Assembly: GCA_910584365.1 (NCBI GenBank)
Contig: CAJUAF010000015.1
Location: forward strand, 1 to 63,094
From: an uncultured Muribaculaceae bacterium
GTDB lineage: Bacteria > Bacteroidota > Bacteroidia > Bacteroidales > Muribaculaceae
Direction of reading: 5' to 3'
Length of the DNA: 63,094 bases
The position numbers and the translations under genes were made by a program. Below are positions 32,501-40,279 of this stretch, piece by piece; position 1 is the first letter of the stretch, and each line of letters opens with the position of its first letter. A model generated the notes under the pieces. That model was not told where the DNA came from and made no database searches. It saw only the letters and a program-made list of their open reading frames with translations.

Positions 32501-33990
32501 CGGACGCCAATATCAAGTTTACGGTAACCGAGGTGCTGAAGGAACAGAAATCGCTGTGGCGCGAGATAGGGGAGTACGCCCTGCGCCTGGCTATGTCGCC
32601 GCGGTCAGCGTCAATCCGCTGGAAAAAGACCAACTCGCTCTCCATCCCGCTGTTCCGCAACGAAATCGGCAATATTTTCGGACAGTCCACAAGTTATGGC
32701 CCCATGTCGCCCGGTCTTGACTTCGCTTTCGGTTTTGCAGGCGAGGATTATATCTACAAGGCCAAAGACCGCGGATGGCTCATCACCGATGACGGCCAGA
32801 CTTCTCCGGCGATAGTATCCCGCGCCAATGAACTGAACATTGAATTCCAGCTCGAATTCATAAAGGGGCTCAAACTCCAGCTGACGATGAACCGCACCGA
32901 TAACCGTACCCGTCAGATTCAGTTCATGTATCCCGATATGCCGGTCACTTTCTCCGGTTCCTACACCAAGACCCATTGCGCGATCGGTACCTCTCTGGGT
33001 TCCTCCAGCGCCGACAACGGTTATTACAGCGCTCCCTTCCAGAAGATGCTCGACAATATTCCGATTATCGCCGAGCGCTATAACGCCCTCTATGCCGGCA
33101 CGCATTATCCCGCAGGCGGATTCATGACCGACAATCCTTTAGTAGGGCAGCCGTTCAACCCCGAGAACGGTACTGTCTCGTCCACTTCCTCGGATGTGCT
33201 TGTCCCGGCGTTTATATCGGCCTATACCGGCACGAATCCCCATAAGCAGTATCTCACTCCGTTCCCCTCCTTCGGGGCGGTACTGCCCAACTGGCGTCTG
33301 ACCTACGACGGCCTGATAAATCTCGGTAATCTGAAAAAATGGTTCAAGAGTTTCACCCTGAGTCACGCATATCAGTGTACCTATTCGGTAGGTTCCTATA
33401 CGTCGTATCTGAACTGGCTGACGGTCGACGGCGACATGATGGGATTCACCCTCGACACCAATACCGGTATGCCTATTCCGTCGTCACCATATAATATATC
33501 TTCGGTGGCGATTACCGAGCGCTATGCGCCCCTTATCGGAGTGAACGGCACCCTGAAAAACGATCTCCAGTTCAATGTAGAGTGGAAAGACCAGCGTACC
33601 CTGACGCTCAATACCTCAGCCGGACAGGTGGTGGAGGCCACTTCCCGCGGCCTTACCATCGGCGCTGGATACAAGATTATCGGCTTTAACTCCGTACTGA
33701 AAATGCGCGGCTCCCAGTCAGGCGTAAGCAACGACCTCACCCTCAAGGCGGACTTCTCGCTGCAGAACACCCAGGCTCTTATCCGCCGAATCGAGACAAA
33801 CTACACTCAGGCTACTTCCGGAACGCGCACTTTCACAATCAATTTCAATGCCTCCTACATCCTCTCCAAGAAACTGACCCTGGCCGCTTACTTCGACCAC
33901 CAGGTCAATACTCCCCTGGTAAGCAACGCCGCCTATCCGACCACCAACTCCTCCTACGGTATCTCCCTAAACCTCAATCTCTCCCGCTGA
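26515..33990 (+). CDS. sprA: T9SS outer-membrane translocon SprA (Sov)
   Basis: 2491 residues, close to SprA of Flavobacterium (about 2400) and Sov of Porphyromonas (about 2500). It forms the very large outer-membrane barrel of the type IX secretion system through which cargo with C-terminal sorting domains passes. The sequence begins with a hydrophobic signal (LLIVGCTVIAAAVCSVLAWASA) and a proline-rich linker, then the SprA N-terminal region, repeated blocks with aromatic/Gly strand patterns and a C-terminus of alternating strands ending Y-G-I-S-L-N-L-N-L-S-R, fitting an outer-membrane barrel. The start appears to be TTG (26515), because no ATG precedes the signal peptide in frame. It lies 52 bp after ruvA. 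Likely cargo: the two S8 peptidases at 9521 and 11860. Confidence 0.95.
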   Translation: MSHTSYIHRLLIVGCTVIAAAVCSVLAWASAQSPASGASGGARLLPPPPPFPLISGPGGVSDSIMMPFPVQQTVPADYERMMEDQFAADLATPSNIVTIPEYDPETGYYIIRTKVGDTEIATPFVLSEKQFNDWQFRRQLQEYYQERNQQLAEKKDKQPFNIFDMNFAYGPLEKIFGPGGVSLKTQGSVQIKMGIKSNKSDNPSLPINSRRKTYFDFDQKIQATIAASVGDRMQFNMTYNTDATFDFDSKNIKLAYEGKEDDIVKSIEAGNVSMTTGSSLIRGSTALFGLKSKLQFGKFTVTALLSQQNSESKTVNTKGGSQSTDFTVNADQYDQNRHFFLANYFYRNYDQFAARLPLVSSGINITRVEVWVTNKGGRYEQARNIVAFADLGEGDPQALNNDYWQVSSSVPVPSNQSNNLLQVIKTEYPGARSINTVTQALEPLRAYGIEGGRDYEKIESARLLNSSEYTLNATLGYISLKSQLNSDDVLGIAFEYTYNGQVYQVGEFSSDITTTTESLYVKMLKSTTVDPKLPLWRLMMKNVYSLGAYQVQKQNFKLRIKYLSDTTGTQIDYLPIPSMSNIPLLQVMNLDRIDSNQQSNPDGFFDFIEGYTIVPSTGKIIFPVAEPFGAWLEKKIGDPALAEKYVYKELYDSTLVIARQFADKNKFVMTGSYQASSGSQIRLNAMNVPRGSVVVTAGGVRLTENSDYTVDYSMGIVTITNQSIIDSGQSVSVTLENQSLFSTQRKTLLGLDMQYAFSKDFNIGATVLHFSEKALTEKVNIGDETITNSMFGFNVNYNTKFMWLTNLLNKIPTVNATAPSTLNLSAEYAVLVPHKQKSGTNKGSSYVDDFESSQTGIDLRSPYSWFLASTPYDNGKDPLFPEAALSNNVDYGKNRALINWYYIDRMFTDRNTSLAPGYIRNDLVQLSNPYVREVTSQEIFPGRELTYGESATIQTLNLSFYPTERGPYNLDATNIDEEGNLLFPEKRWGGIMRKMENTNFEQANIEYVQFWMLNPFLDPENPNYDGGDLYFNFGEISEDILKDGLKSYENGIPVDGDDQWLDTTVWGRVSRQNSLTYAFDTNNGSRLMQDVGLDGLRNNDEFTFDSYSTFLEQLRAKLSPAALERMQNDMFSPFNDPAGDNYHFFRGYDYDEQRLSILERYKRYNGVEGNSLPPEDAADPLYQSARSVPDVEDINQDNTLNEYERYFQYKVSIRPEDLVVGKNFIADKQTSTVYTRDGQEQTVEWYQFKIPLSQYERKVGSINDFSTIRFARMFMTGFKQVTHLRFATLELVRGEWRNYDFNLNNRGDAPAEGQLDVSVVNIEENADREPVNYVLPPGVTRIVDPGQSQVTQLNEQSLQLKVTGLKAGDGRGVYRDTQQDLRNYKRLQMWVHAESLIDDVTNLHNGELSVFVRLGSDVKANYYEYEIPLALTPHGSYNNWLESDRQKVWPLQNFMNLRLQNLVNLKKERNRAKDEGNAGIGYATVYSGRDPDDERNTISVKGNPSLSDVRVLLVGVRNNSNTVKDGIIWVNELKVTEFNEEGGWAAKANVNLGVSDVATLNFGTHIETAGFGSVDQGLNERRMDDYQQYNFAVQTDLGRFLPEKVKLHAPIYYSYSSEKTTPKYNPLDQDVLLKDALDDAPDQHARDSISAYAVERSTIKSFSISGLKFDVTSKNPMPWDPANFTFNFSFNKQSKNDPTTEYEYTNDYRGSLAYNYSPMIKGLKPFSWIKSKNKNLKFFKDWEFRYLPNTISFLTNMSRYYYEMQTRSELDETFQLPVSVSKNFLWDRQFQLTWNLTKSISLTFNSNTSARIEETVGAVNRKLFPDQYKQWKDTVWSSILSMGTPWAYNQSFVATYRAPFNRIPVLDFLTGNVSYNSTYRWDRGAEIDGVATGNKIANQASLSVDGRLNFESLYNKIPFVKDVHKRFNNVGKKTPERKPKKFERTFKLRPDTTFTLKHNLRTKKIAIKAEDANSHEPFVFKHKVIDQNTVEILTPADANIKFTVTEVLKEQKSLWREIGEYALRLAMSPRSASIRWKKTNSLSIPLFRNEIGNIFGQSTSYGPMSPGLDFAFGFAGEDYIYKAKDRGWLITDDGQTSPAIVSRANELNIEFQLEFIKGLKLQLTMNRTDNRTRQIQFMYPDMPVTFSGSYTKTHCAIGTSLGSSSADNGYYSAPFQKMLDNIPIIAERYNALYAGTHYPAGGFMTDNPLVGQPFNPENGTVSSTSSDVLVPAFISAYTGTNPHKQYLTPFPSFGAVLPNWRLTYDGLINLGNLKKWFKSFTLSHAYQCTYSVGSYTSYLNWLTVDGDMMGFTLDTNTGMPIPSSPYNISSVAITERYAPLIGVNGTLKNDLQFNVEWKDQRTLTLNTSAGQVVEATSRGLTIGAGYKIIGFNSVLKMRGSQSGVSNDLTLKADFSLQNTQALIRRIETNYTQATSGTRTFTINFNASYILSKKLTLAAYFDHQVNTPLVSNAAYPTTNSSYGISLNLNLSR

Positions 33991-33998
33991 TTCCCCTC

Positions 33999-34010
33999 GC
34001 CCGGACGGGT
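33999..34010 (+). terminator. weak terminator after sprA
   Basis: A short GCCCG/CGGGT hairpin (outer pair wobble) followed at 34014-34021 by ATTTTTAT. Convergent tatD ends at 34060. Weak stem, but the T tract fits. Confidence 0.4.
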
Positions 34011-34059
34011 GTGATTTTTATTTGTATGGGAAAATGCGAGGATGAGGAGTTAGGGGGTG

Positions 34060-34917
34060 TCAGATGCGGAAGAGGCGACGGGCGTTGGCTGTGGATGCGG
34101 CGGTGACGTCCGAGAGGGGGAGGCCGAGGTTGGCGGCGACAGCCCGGGCGATATAGGGAAGATAGGCCGACTCGTTGCGGCGTCCGCGGCAGGGGACAGG
34201 AGCAAGATAGGGGGAATCGGTCTCCAGGAGGATGCGGTCAAGGCCGATGGCTGGGAGCGGAGAGAGGCTTCGACCGTCGGGCCCGGCGGTGTTGAAATTG
34301 GAATTTTTGAAAGTCACTATGCCGTTGATTCCGAAATAAAAATCGCCTGTCGAGCGGATACGCTCCACATCCTGCGGAGTCCCGGAAAAACTGTGGAATA
34401 CGCCGGAGGGCACGGCGGGGAGGGATTTGAGAACTTCCAGAGTTTCATCGAGTCCGTCGCGGCAATGGATAATGACCGGCAGATTGTAACGGAGGGCCAT
34501 GCGGCACTGGCGGTCGAAAGCCCGCATCTGTCGCTCGCGGTTTTCCGGCTCCCAGTAGAGGTCTATACCGATTTCTCCTACCGCGCGATAGAGTCCGGGA
34601 TTGGTGGCTAACTCTTTTTCGATGATGTCCAGGGCCGCGTCGGGGTCATCGGTCAGTTCGGTCGGATGAAGGCCCATAGCCATCGTGATTTTACCCGGAA
34701 AGCAGGCGGCCAGGCGTTTCATCGGAGCGATTTCGCCGAGGGCGTTGGCGGGAAAAACGAGATGTTCCACTCCGGCCGCTAAGGCGCGTTCGACCGCCTC
34801 CTCCGGACCGTACGGAGTCGGAACGGGTGTGGGGGCCGGAACTCCTTTTTTCAGATGGCCGGGACGTTCGGCGGTCAGGAATTCATTGCAATAAAGGTGG
34901 GTATGGCTGTCAATCAT
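34060..34917 (-). CDS. tatD: TatD-family metal-dependent hydrolase (DNase)
   Basis: 285 residues, TIM-barrel metallohydrolase. The metal ligands are visible: H5 and H7 in D-S-H-T-H, the Glu of V-G-E-I-G-I-D-L-Y-W at about 116-125, the His of I-H-C-R-D-G, the His of F-H-S-F-S-G, and the Asp of L-E-T-D-S-P-Y-L-A-P. Family members are 3'-5' exonucleases acting on damaged DNA. A DUF4250 gene lies 34 bp upstream in the same direction, so the two are probably cotranscribed. Confidence 0.92.
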   Translation of the reverse strand: MIDSHTHLYCNEFLTAERPGHLKKGVPAPTPVPTPYGPEEAVERALAAGVEHLVFPANALGEIAPMKRLAACFPGKITMAMGLHPTELTDDPDAALDIIEKELATNPGLYRAVGEIGIDLYWEPENRERQMRAFDRQCRMALRYNLPVIIHCRDGLDETLEVLKSLPAVPSGVFHSFSGTPQDVERIRSTGDFYFGINGIVTFKNSNFNTAGPDGRSLSPLPAIGLDRILLETDSPYLAPVPCRGRRNESAYLPYIARAVAANLGLPLSDVTAASTANARRLFRI

Positions 34918-34951
34918 GATAAGGATAGCTGTCCGTCAGAGTTGTGGAAAG

Positions 34952-35131
34952 TTACCGGAACTGGTTTATTCCGGGCATATATTCAAAACCGGCCTCAGAC
35001 AGTCTGTGGGTCAGTTCTTCCTTGTCAAGTTGCAGATCACCAGTGAGTTGGTCGAGCGAATCATATTGGTCGCGGAGTTTCATGTTCACCCATGACAGCA
35101 ACATAAAGGGATCCTGTGGTATATCGTTCAT
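34952..35131 (-). CDS. DUF4250 small protein
   Basis: 59 residues from the ATG at 35131 (MNDIPQDPFML); nine more codons upstream are open but unlike the family. The sequence D-P-F-M-L-L-S-W-V-N-M-K-L-R-D-Q-Y-x-S-L-D and the ending P-G-I-N-Q-F-R match DUF4250. Function unknown; the DKEELTHRLSEAGFEY part looks like a helix-turn-helix-like pair of helices. Leads the unit with tatD. Confidence 0.85.
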   Translation of the reverse strand: MNDIPQDPFMLLSWVNMKLRDQYDSLDQLTGDLQLDKEELTHRLSEAGFEYMPGINQFR

Positions 35132-35155
35132 ATTTATTAAGATTGAATTTTCCTG

Positions 35156-35163
35156 CAAAGTTA
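35156..35163 (-). promoter_or_regulatory. -7 box of DUF4250-tatD
   Basis: The minus strand reads TAACTTTG at 35163-35156, 24 bases upstream of the DUF4250 ATG. No good -33 element is at the expected distance, so this is a partial match. Confidence 0.5.
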
Positions 35164-35268
35164 CAACATTTCCATATCATTCCCCGTTCTCAAATCAGCA
35201 AAGTCAGAAAATTGTTCATATTTACAACAGTATAATTCATATATATTATCAACATAATTTAATTCGAT

Positions 35269-36321
35269 ATGTTGTCAGAAAAAAGAAGCAGTATGCTTCA
35301 CGGAGTCCTTCTGATGGGCCTCTTCTCCTGTGCAGCCTTTTATATCGGTGATGCCAGTTTCTTCCGGGAAATTTCGTTCAGTCCGATGATTATCGGTATT
35401 ATTCTGGGTATGCTCTATGCCAATTCTCTCCGCAACCATCTTCCTGAGACATGGGTTCCGGGTATTCAGTTCTGTTCCAAGAAGCTGTTGCGCCTGGGTA
35501 TTATCCTTTATGGATTCCGTCTTACATTTCAGGACATAATAAATGTCGGAGTCGCCGGCATAATGATAGATGTCATTGTAGTGGTGGTGACCATTATCGG
35601 AGGTGTTTATTTAGGCAAAATGCTGAAAATGGACCGCGATATAGCGCTGCTGACATCCATCGGCAGCGGTATCTGTGGCGCGGCCGCCGTTCTGGGCGCC
35701 GAATCCACGATTCAGACAAAGCCCTATAAGACAGCGGTAGCCGTGGCTACGGTGGTCATCTTCGGTACGATCTCGATGTTTCTGTATCCTATCGCATACC
35801 GGGCCGGATTCCTCGGACTGTCTCCCGATGAAATGGGGATCTATGCCGGAGCTACCCTCCATGAAGTCGCCCATGCTGTCGGCGCCGGCAATGCGATGGT
35901 TACTCCCGCGACTCCCAACGTAGCCAACGTAGCGATTATCGTCAAGATGATCAGGGTCATGATGCTCGTCCCGGTTCTCCTCAGCCTCGGCTACTGGGTG
36001 GCTATGCAGCGGCGCAATACCCCCGAGACTGTGACCTCCGAATCAAAAGGAAAAGTAACTATCCCCTGGTTCGCCCTCGGGTTTCTCGGCGTAATCTTCT
36101 TCAACTCCTTCAACTTGCTCCCTTCCGCCGTCGTTGACATCATCAATTACATCGATACTTTCCTGCTGACCATGGCAATGGTCGCTCTGGGAGCCGAAAC
36201 TTCGATAGACAAGTTCAAGAAAGCCGGAGCCAAGCCCTTTATCCTGGCCGGCCTGCTCTACATCTGGCTGGTAGTCGGCGGCTGGGCTCTCGCCCGCTAT
36301 GTGGCTCCCCTCTTCCTCTGA
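35269..36321 (+). CDS. YeiH-family (UPF0324) putative sulfate exporter
   Basis: 350 residues and about ten hydrophobic helices. Family landmarks are L-R-L-G-I-I-L-Y-G-F-R-L (about 74-85), S-I-G-S-G-I-C-G-A-A-A-V (about 129-140), the H-E-V-A-H-A-V-G segment at about 201-208 and the polar A-L-G-A-E-T-S. The family is related to export of sulfate or sulfonate-type anions, but the substrate is rarely proven. In other bacteria a LysR regulator is often adjacent; none is seen here. The hairpin 36349-36386 ends it and the convergent aroE. Confidence 0.85.
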   Translation: MLSEKRSSMLHGVLLMGLFSCAAFYIGDASFFREISFSPMIIGIILGMLYANSLRNHLPETWVPGIQFCSKKLLRLGIILYGFRLTFQDIINVGVAGIMIDVIVVVVTIIGGVYLGKMLKMDRDIALLTSIGSGICGAAAVLGAESTIQTKPYKTAVAVATVVIFGTISMFLYPIAYRAGFLGLSPDEMGIYAGATLHEVAHAVGAGNAMVTPATPNVANVAIIVKMIRVMMLVPVLLSLGYWVAMQRRNTPETVTSESKGKVTIPWFALGFLGVIFFNSFNLLPSAVVDIINYIDTFLLTMAMVALGAETSIDKFKKAGAKPFILAGLLYIWLVVGGWALARYVAPLFL

Positions 36322-36348
36322 GGCATCCTTTCCACTCCCCGTAAATTG

Positions 36349-36386
36349 CAACGGCGCTACGTCCTCTTTCCGACGCGGCGCCGTTG
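36349..36386. terminator. bidirectional terminator between yeiH-like gene and aroE
   Basis: CAACGGCGC (36349-36357) pairs exactly with GCGCCGTTG (36378-36386), with further inner pairing CGTC/GACG. TCATTTT follows on the right. Confidence 0.78.
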
Positions 36387-36407
36387 TCATTTTCCGTACT
36401 GTTTAAC

Positions 36408-37178
36408 TCAGCTGTTCCAGATATCCCAGGAGATGAAGGCCTGAAGCAGAAGCATTTCCAGGCCGTTTTTGACTTCGGCACCCCGGGCGGAGGCCTTGCG
36501 CATAAAGAGCGTAATGTCCGGATTATACAGCAGGTCGTAACAAAGATGTTCCGGAGTCAGACATTCGTAGGGGATGTCGGGACACTCGTCGACATGGGGA
36601 TACATTCCCAACGGGGTGGTGTTGACGATAATTCTGTGCTGACGGATTATGTCCGGAGTCAGTTCGCCGTAAGTCAGTACTCCGGGGCGTTTCGTACGCG
36701 ATACGCATACTGATTCGATATCGAGCATATCCAGTCCTACGGCTACTGCTTTGGCGGCGCCCCCGGTACCGAGAATCAGTGCCTTTTTGCCGCGGTCGCT
36801 TACCAGCGGTCGGATGGAGTCGGTGAAGCCTGCTACGTCGCTGTTGTAGCCGACAAGGCGCTTGTCTTCGCAGACTTTTCCTTTCTTTCCCCGTATAATC
36901 CTGATAACGTTTACGGCTCCGGCGCGCGCGGCCAGCGGGTCCAGTTCGTCAAGATAGGGGATTACTTTTTCCTTGTAGGGGATGGTGACGTTCATCCCTG
37001 AAAGGAATTCTGTTTTCTTCACCAGCGTCGGGAAATCCTCTATTGCCGGAATCTCGAAGTTGTCATAGCGGGCATTGATATTTTCCGCCTTGAACTTCTG
37101 GTTGAAGAAGGTTCGGGAAAAGGAGTGAATCAGCGGGTAGCCGATCAGTCCGTAAATGCGTTCATCAATTCTGCTCAT
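36408..37178 (-). CDS. aroE: shikimate dehydrogenase
   Basis: NADPH-dependent reduction of 3-dehydroshikimate in the chorismate pathway. 256 residues. Shikimate-binding serines S19 and S21 (H-S-F-S-R), the catalytic pair K69 (T-I-P-Y-K-E) and D114 (Y-N-S-D-V-A-G), and the nucleotide loop G-T-G-G-A-A-K-A are all present. The last gene of a leftward run; radC is 22 bp upstream. Confidence 0.95.
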   Translation of the reverse strand: MSRIDERIYGLIGYPLIHSFSRTFFNQKFKAENINARYDNFEIPAIEDFPTLVKKTEFLSGMNVTIPYKEKVIPYLDELDPLAARAGAVNVIRIIRGKKGKVCEDKRLVGYNSDVAGFTDSIRPLVSDRGKKALILGTGGAAKAVAVGLDMLDIESVCVSRTKRPGVLTYGELTPDIIRQHRIIVNTTPLGMYPHVDECPDIPYECLTPEHLCYDLLYNPDITLFMRKASARGAEVKNGLEMLLLQAFISWDIWNS

Positions 37179-37200
37179 AAAAAAATCGTTGTTTCCATTT

Positions 37201-38043
37201 CTACAATTTGCCCTCGTCGCGATAGGAATAATAGCCTGTCGGACCGATTATCAGATGATCAAGGACCTGTACGTCCACCAACTTACAGACTTCGGCTATG
37301 CGCCGGGTAAGCTGGTCATCGGCCACGCTCGGAACCATATTGCCCGACGGATGGTTGTGACACAGGATTATCCCCGATGAAAGCCGGTCGATAACACTTT
37401 TCACAATCAGTTTTACATCGACGGTGGTCTGGCTCTGTCCCCCTTTGCTTACCTGTTCGACGGATTGAAGACGGTTTGCGCGACTGAGGTGCAACACCCA
37501 GAACTCCTCGTTGTTGAGCCGTTCAAGCCGCGGGCGCATAAAAGCGTAGACTTCCTGGGAAGAGGCAATCCGCGGATCCTGAATCTGAAGATCGGTCTGG
37601 GCACGCGCTCCGAAAGTCATTGCCGCCACCAGCAGAGCGGCTTTCGCCGTACCGATTCCCTTGTATTTTCTGACAATCTCGGGAATAGACTTTCGGGAAA
37701 GATAGGCGAGGCGGTTATCGTTGTCGCGCAGAATTTCCCGGCTCAGTTCAAGGACCGATTTACCCGGAATACCTGATCCGAGAAGGATGGCAAGCAGTTC
37801 GGTGTCGGTCAGGGCATCAATTCCCTGGCGCAGGGCCTTTTCGCGCGGTTTCTCGTCTTCCGAAAGGCTGTTCATGCCCCGGGCACTCTTTTGTTCCGGC
37901 GCGGGTTTCTCCGGGGCTACCCATCCCTCCGGTTCCGCATCCTCCCGGCGTGCCGTCCCGAGGGGACGCCGGGAGACATCGACGTAGTCTCCCCCTCCGT
38001 CGAAAATGCGGTCAAAATCATTTACCAGGTCAAAATCATCCAT
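37201..38043 (-). CDS. radC: RadC/YsxA-family JAMM protein
   Basis: 280 residues. Residues about 1-60 are a variable acidic/Pro-rich extension not seen in short RadC proteins. A UPF0758 N-terminal helix-hairpin-helix part follows (R-E-K-A-L-R-Q-G-I-D-A-L-T-D), then the JAMM/MPN+ metal site H229-x-H231 in C-H-N-H-P-S-G with Asp242/243. The family name suggests DNA repair, but a repair role is not well supported in E. coli. It lies in a tight run with aroE (22 bp) and the GT2 gene (31 bp). Confidence 0.92.
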   Translation of the reverse strand: MDDFDLVNDFDRIFDGGGDYVDVSRRPLGTARREDAEPEGWVAPEKPAPEQKSARGMNSLSEDEKPREKALRQGIDALTDTELLAILLGSGIPGKSVLELSREILRDNDNRLAYLSRKSIPEIVRKYKGIGTAKAALLVAAMTFGARAQTDLQIQDPRIASSQEVYAFMRPRLERLNNEEFWVLHLSRANRLQSVEQVSKGGQSQTTVDVKLIVKSVIDRLSSGIILCHNHPSGNMVPSVADDQLTRRIAEVCKLVDVQVLDHLIIGPTGYYSYRDEGKL

Positions 38044-38074
38044 AAATTTATGTTTTTCAATCTGCCGGAATACG

Positions 38075-39088
38075 TCATTTTCCCTTTCGCAGGGCGATTT
38101 CTTCGGCCTGATCGCGTCCGCGGCCGAGAATTATCTTCAGGAAATAAGCCTTTATGAATCCCAGGCCGTATCCTCCGAGCTGTATGACGGAGGCCGGAAT
38201 TGCCTTTAGGGCGATGACCAGTGAGCCGGTTGACGAAAGAGCCGAACAGAAAATAGCGAAAAAGTATATCATCAGCGGAAGCAGCCACCAGGGACTGACA
38301 AAAACAGCCAGCACGGTCATCGCTATCACTCCCAGCACAAAAAACGCCGGAAGGCAATGCACAAGTTTCAGCGAGCCGGGATAAAGTAGTTTCAGGGTGA
38401 TGCGCGACATCCCGAAGACATAAACCTGACGGAAAAACTTGCGGAAATCTACGCGCCGTTTGTGATAAACGGGAAGGTCAGGATAAAGGCCTATGCTGAA
38501 GCCGGCCAGGCGGATGCGGCTCGACATATCTATGTCCTCGGAAAACATTTCGCGGAACCCACCCACGCTGTCGTAGACTTTCCGGTCGAACCCCATGTTG
38601 AAGGTGCGCGGCGTAAACTTTTCCATGCTTATCTTTCCTCCTCGGATTCCGCCGGTAGTAAGGAATGACGTCATGGCGAAGTTGATGGCTTTCTGGGTAG
38701 TGGAAAACGATTCGTCGGCTGCGTCTGGGCCTCCGAAACAGTCGTAGGGTTTCTCGGCCATCATACAGTTCAGCTTCTCGAAATAATCTTCGGGAATTAC
38801 ACAGTCGGAGTCGAAAAAAATGAAGAAATTCCCGCGGGCACGTTCCATGCCGTAATTGCGGGCAATCGAGCGACCCTCGTTCTCCTTGTAATAATAAGTG
38901 GCGTTGCAGTCCGCCGCATATTTCACGACAACATCCTTGCAGGAGACAGTCGACCCGTCCTCCACTATGATTACCTCGAAGTTGCGCGCTGTCTGGCGGC
39001 TGAGACTCGCCAGCAGTTCCTCTACTTCGGCCGGACGGTTGTAGACCGGAACGATTACGGAATACATGGATGTCGGTTGCTTTGTCAT
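38075..39088 (-). CDS. family 2 glycosyltransferase with C-terminal membrane helices
   Basis: 337 residues. GT-A fold: the start V-I-V-P-V-Y-N-R-P, the D-G-S after strand 2, the donor-metal motif D-S-D (F-F-D-S-D-C) at about 101-103 and E-D-I-D at about 192 as the acceptor-side acid. At least two hydrophobic helices at about 245-300 anchor it to the membrane. It adds a sugar from a nucleotide-sugar donor to a lipid or glycan acceptor; the substrate cannot be told. The start could also be the ATG at 39067 (MYSVIVP). It is not in a polysaccharide cluster. Confidence 0.88.
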   Translation of the reverse strand: MTKQPTSMYSVIVPVYNRPAEVEELLASLSRQTARNFEVIIVEDGSTVSCKDVVVKYAADCNATYYYKENEGRSIARNYGMERARGNFFIFFDSDCVIPEDYFEKLNCMMAEKPYDCFGGPDAADESFSTTQKAINFAMTSFLTTGGIRGGKISMEKFTPRTFNMGFDRKVYDSVGGFREMFSEDIDMSSRIRLAGFSIGLYPDLPVYHKRRVDFRKFFRQVYVFGMSRITLKLLYPGSLKLVHCLPAFFVLGVIAMTVLAVFVSPWWLLPLMIYFFAIFCSALSSTGSLVIALKAIPASVIQLGGYGLGFIKAYFLKIILGRGRDQAEEIALRKGK

Positions 39089-39109
39089 ATCTTCAGGGAT
39101 AGCTTTGGG

Positions 39110-40252
39110 TTAATCCATACGGTTTTTGTAATCTTCATAGGTGTATTCCCGGAGCGCCACAATCGCGCCGTCATCTCTGCGGAGGAGAATCGAGGGGTGG
39201 GAAATGCCGTTGAACATATTGGTCTTCACCGTAGTATAATGATTCATATCTTCAAGGGTGAGTTTTTCACCCGGTTCAAGAGGATGGTCGAAAGTCCAGT
39301 CTCCCATGAAATCTCCGCTCAGGCAGGAGTTCCCCCCGAGACGGTAGACGAATTCCCCGTCGGGGATACTTTCGGTAATGGCCGGTTTATAGGGCATTTC
39401 GAGAGTGTCGGGCATATGGCAGGCGAAAGAAGCGTCTATAATCGCAGTCTTCACCCCCTGGTTCTCGACGATGTCGACTACCGAAGTAATAAGGTCGCCG
39501 GTGCGCCAGGTGAACGCGCTTCCCGGTTCGAGAATTACTTTCAGCCATGGATAGCGGCTTCGGAATTCCTGGAGGAGCGAGATGAGATGCGCCGTATCGT
39601 AGTCCGCGCGGGTCATCAGATGGCCTCCCCCCATGTTTATCCATTTTACCCCGGGCAGATATTTCCCGAACTGTTCCTCGAATGCGCCCAGGACTTTTTC
39701 CAGGTCGTAGCTGCTCGACTCGCAGAGCGAGTGGAAGTGCAGCCCTTCGATACCCGCGGGGAGAGCATCGCCTATGCAGTCCGCGGTAACTCCGAAACGG
39801 CTTCCGGGGAGGGCCGGGTTGTAGATGTCCGTTTCAATCACCGAACATTGGGGATTGACGCGCAGCCCTGGAGATACCCGGTGGCTGCCCGAGGCGTTGA
39901 AGTCCGCTACCGTGTCGCGGAACCTGTCGAACTGGCTCAGCGAATTGAAAGTTATATGCGAACTTCCTTTTAGATATTCTCCGATGGTCTGCGCGGTATA
40001 GGCCGGGCAATATGAATGGCCCAGGCACTCGAGTTCCTCATTGCCGAGGCGCAGCTCATTGAGGGAGGAAGCCGTGAACTTTACGCCGTATTCCCGCATG
40101 ATGCCGAAAGTGCGCCAGAGAGCGTTGGCTTTGAATGCCATGATGATGTCTGCCCCGGCTTCCCGGGCGACGGAAGAAATCAGCGAGAGATTGCGGCGCA
40201 GTTTCTCTTCGTAGACGATATAGTATGGAGTAGGATAGGATTGAGGTGTCAT
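39110..40252 (-). CDS. nspC: carboxynorspermidine decarboxylase
   Basis: PLP-dependent enzyme of the alanine racemase-fold decarboxylase family; makes norspermidine or spermidine from the carboxy-precursor in the alternative polyamine pathway used by many Bacteroidota. 380 residues. PLP lysine K41 in M-A-F-K-A-N-A-L; the HFHSLCE segment (about 189-195) and G-G-G-H at about 224-227 bind cofactor phosphate; C-terminal C-H-M-P-D and G-G-N-S-C-L-S-G-D supply the active-site Cys and Asp from the partner subunit. No carboxyspermidine dehydrogenase is next to it. Confidence 0.93.
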   Translation of the reverse strand: MTPQSYPTPYYIVYEEKLRRNLSLISSVAREAGADIIMAFKANALWRTFGIMREYGVKFTASSLNELRLGNEELECLGHSYCPAYTAQTIGEYLKGSSHITFNSLSQFDRFRDTVADFNASGSHRVSPGLRVNPQCSVIETDIYNPALPGSRFGVTADCIGDALPAGIEGLHFHSLCESSSYDLEKVLGAFEEQFGKYLPGVKWINMGGGHLMTRADYDTAHLISLLQEFRSRYPWLKVILEPGSAFTWRTGDLITSVVDIVENQGVKTAIIDASFACHMPDTLEMPYKPAITESIPDGEFVYRLGGNSCLSGDFMGDWTFDHPLEPGEKLTLEDMNHYTTVKTNMFNGISHPSILLRRDDGAIVALREYTYEDYKNRMD

Positions 40253-40279
40253 AAGATTGTCTGTTTTTCCGGTGGCGGA

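Noticed and set aside
35192..35206. CAAATCAGCAAAG considered as a -33 element for DUF4250
   Set aside because: Lies about 30 bp beyond the -7 box, outside the usual 19-21 bp spacing.
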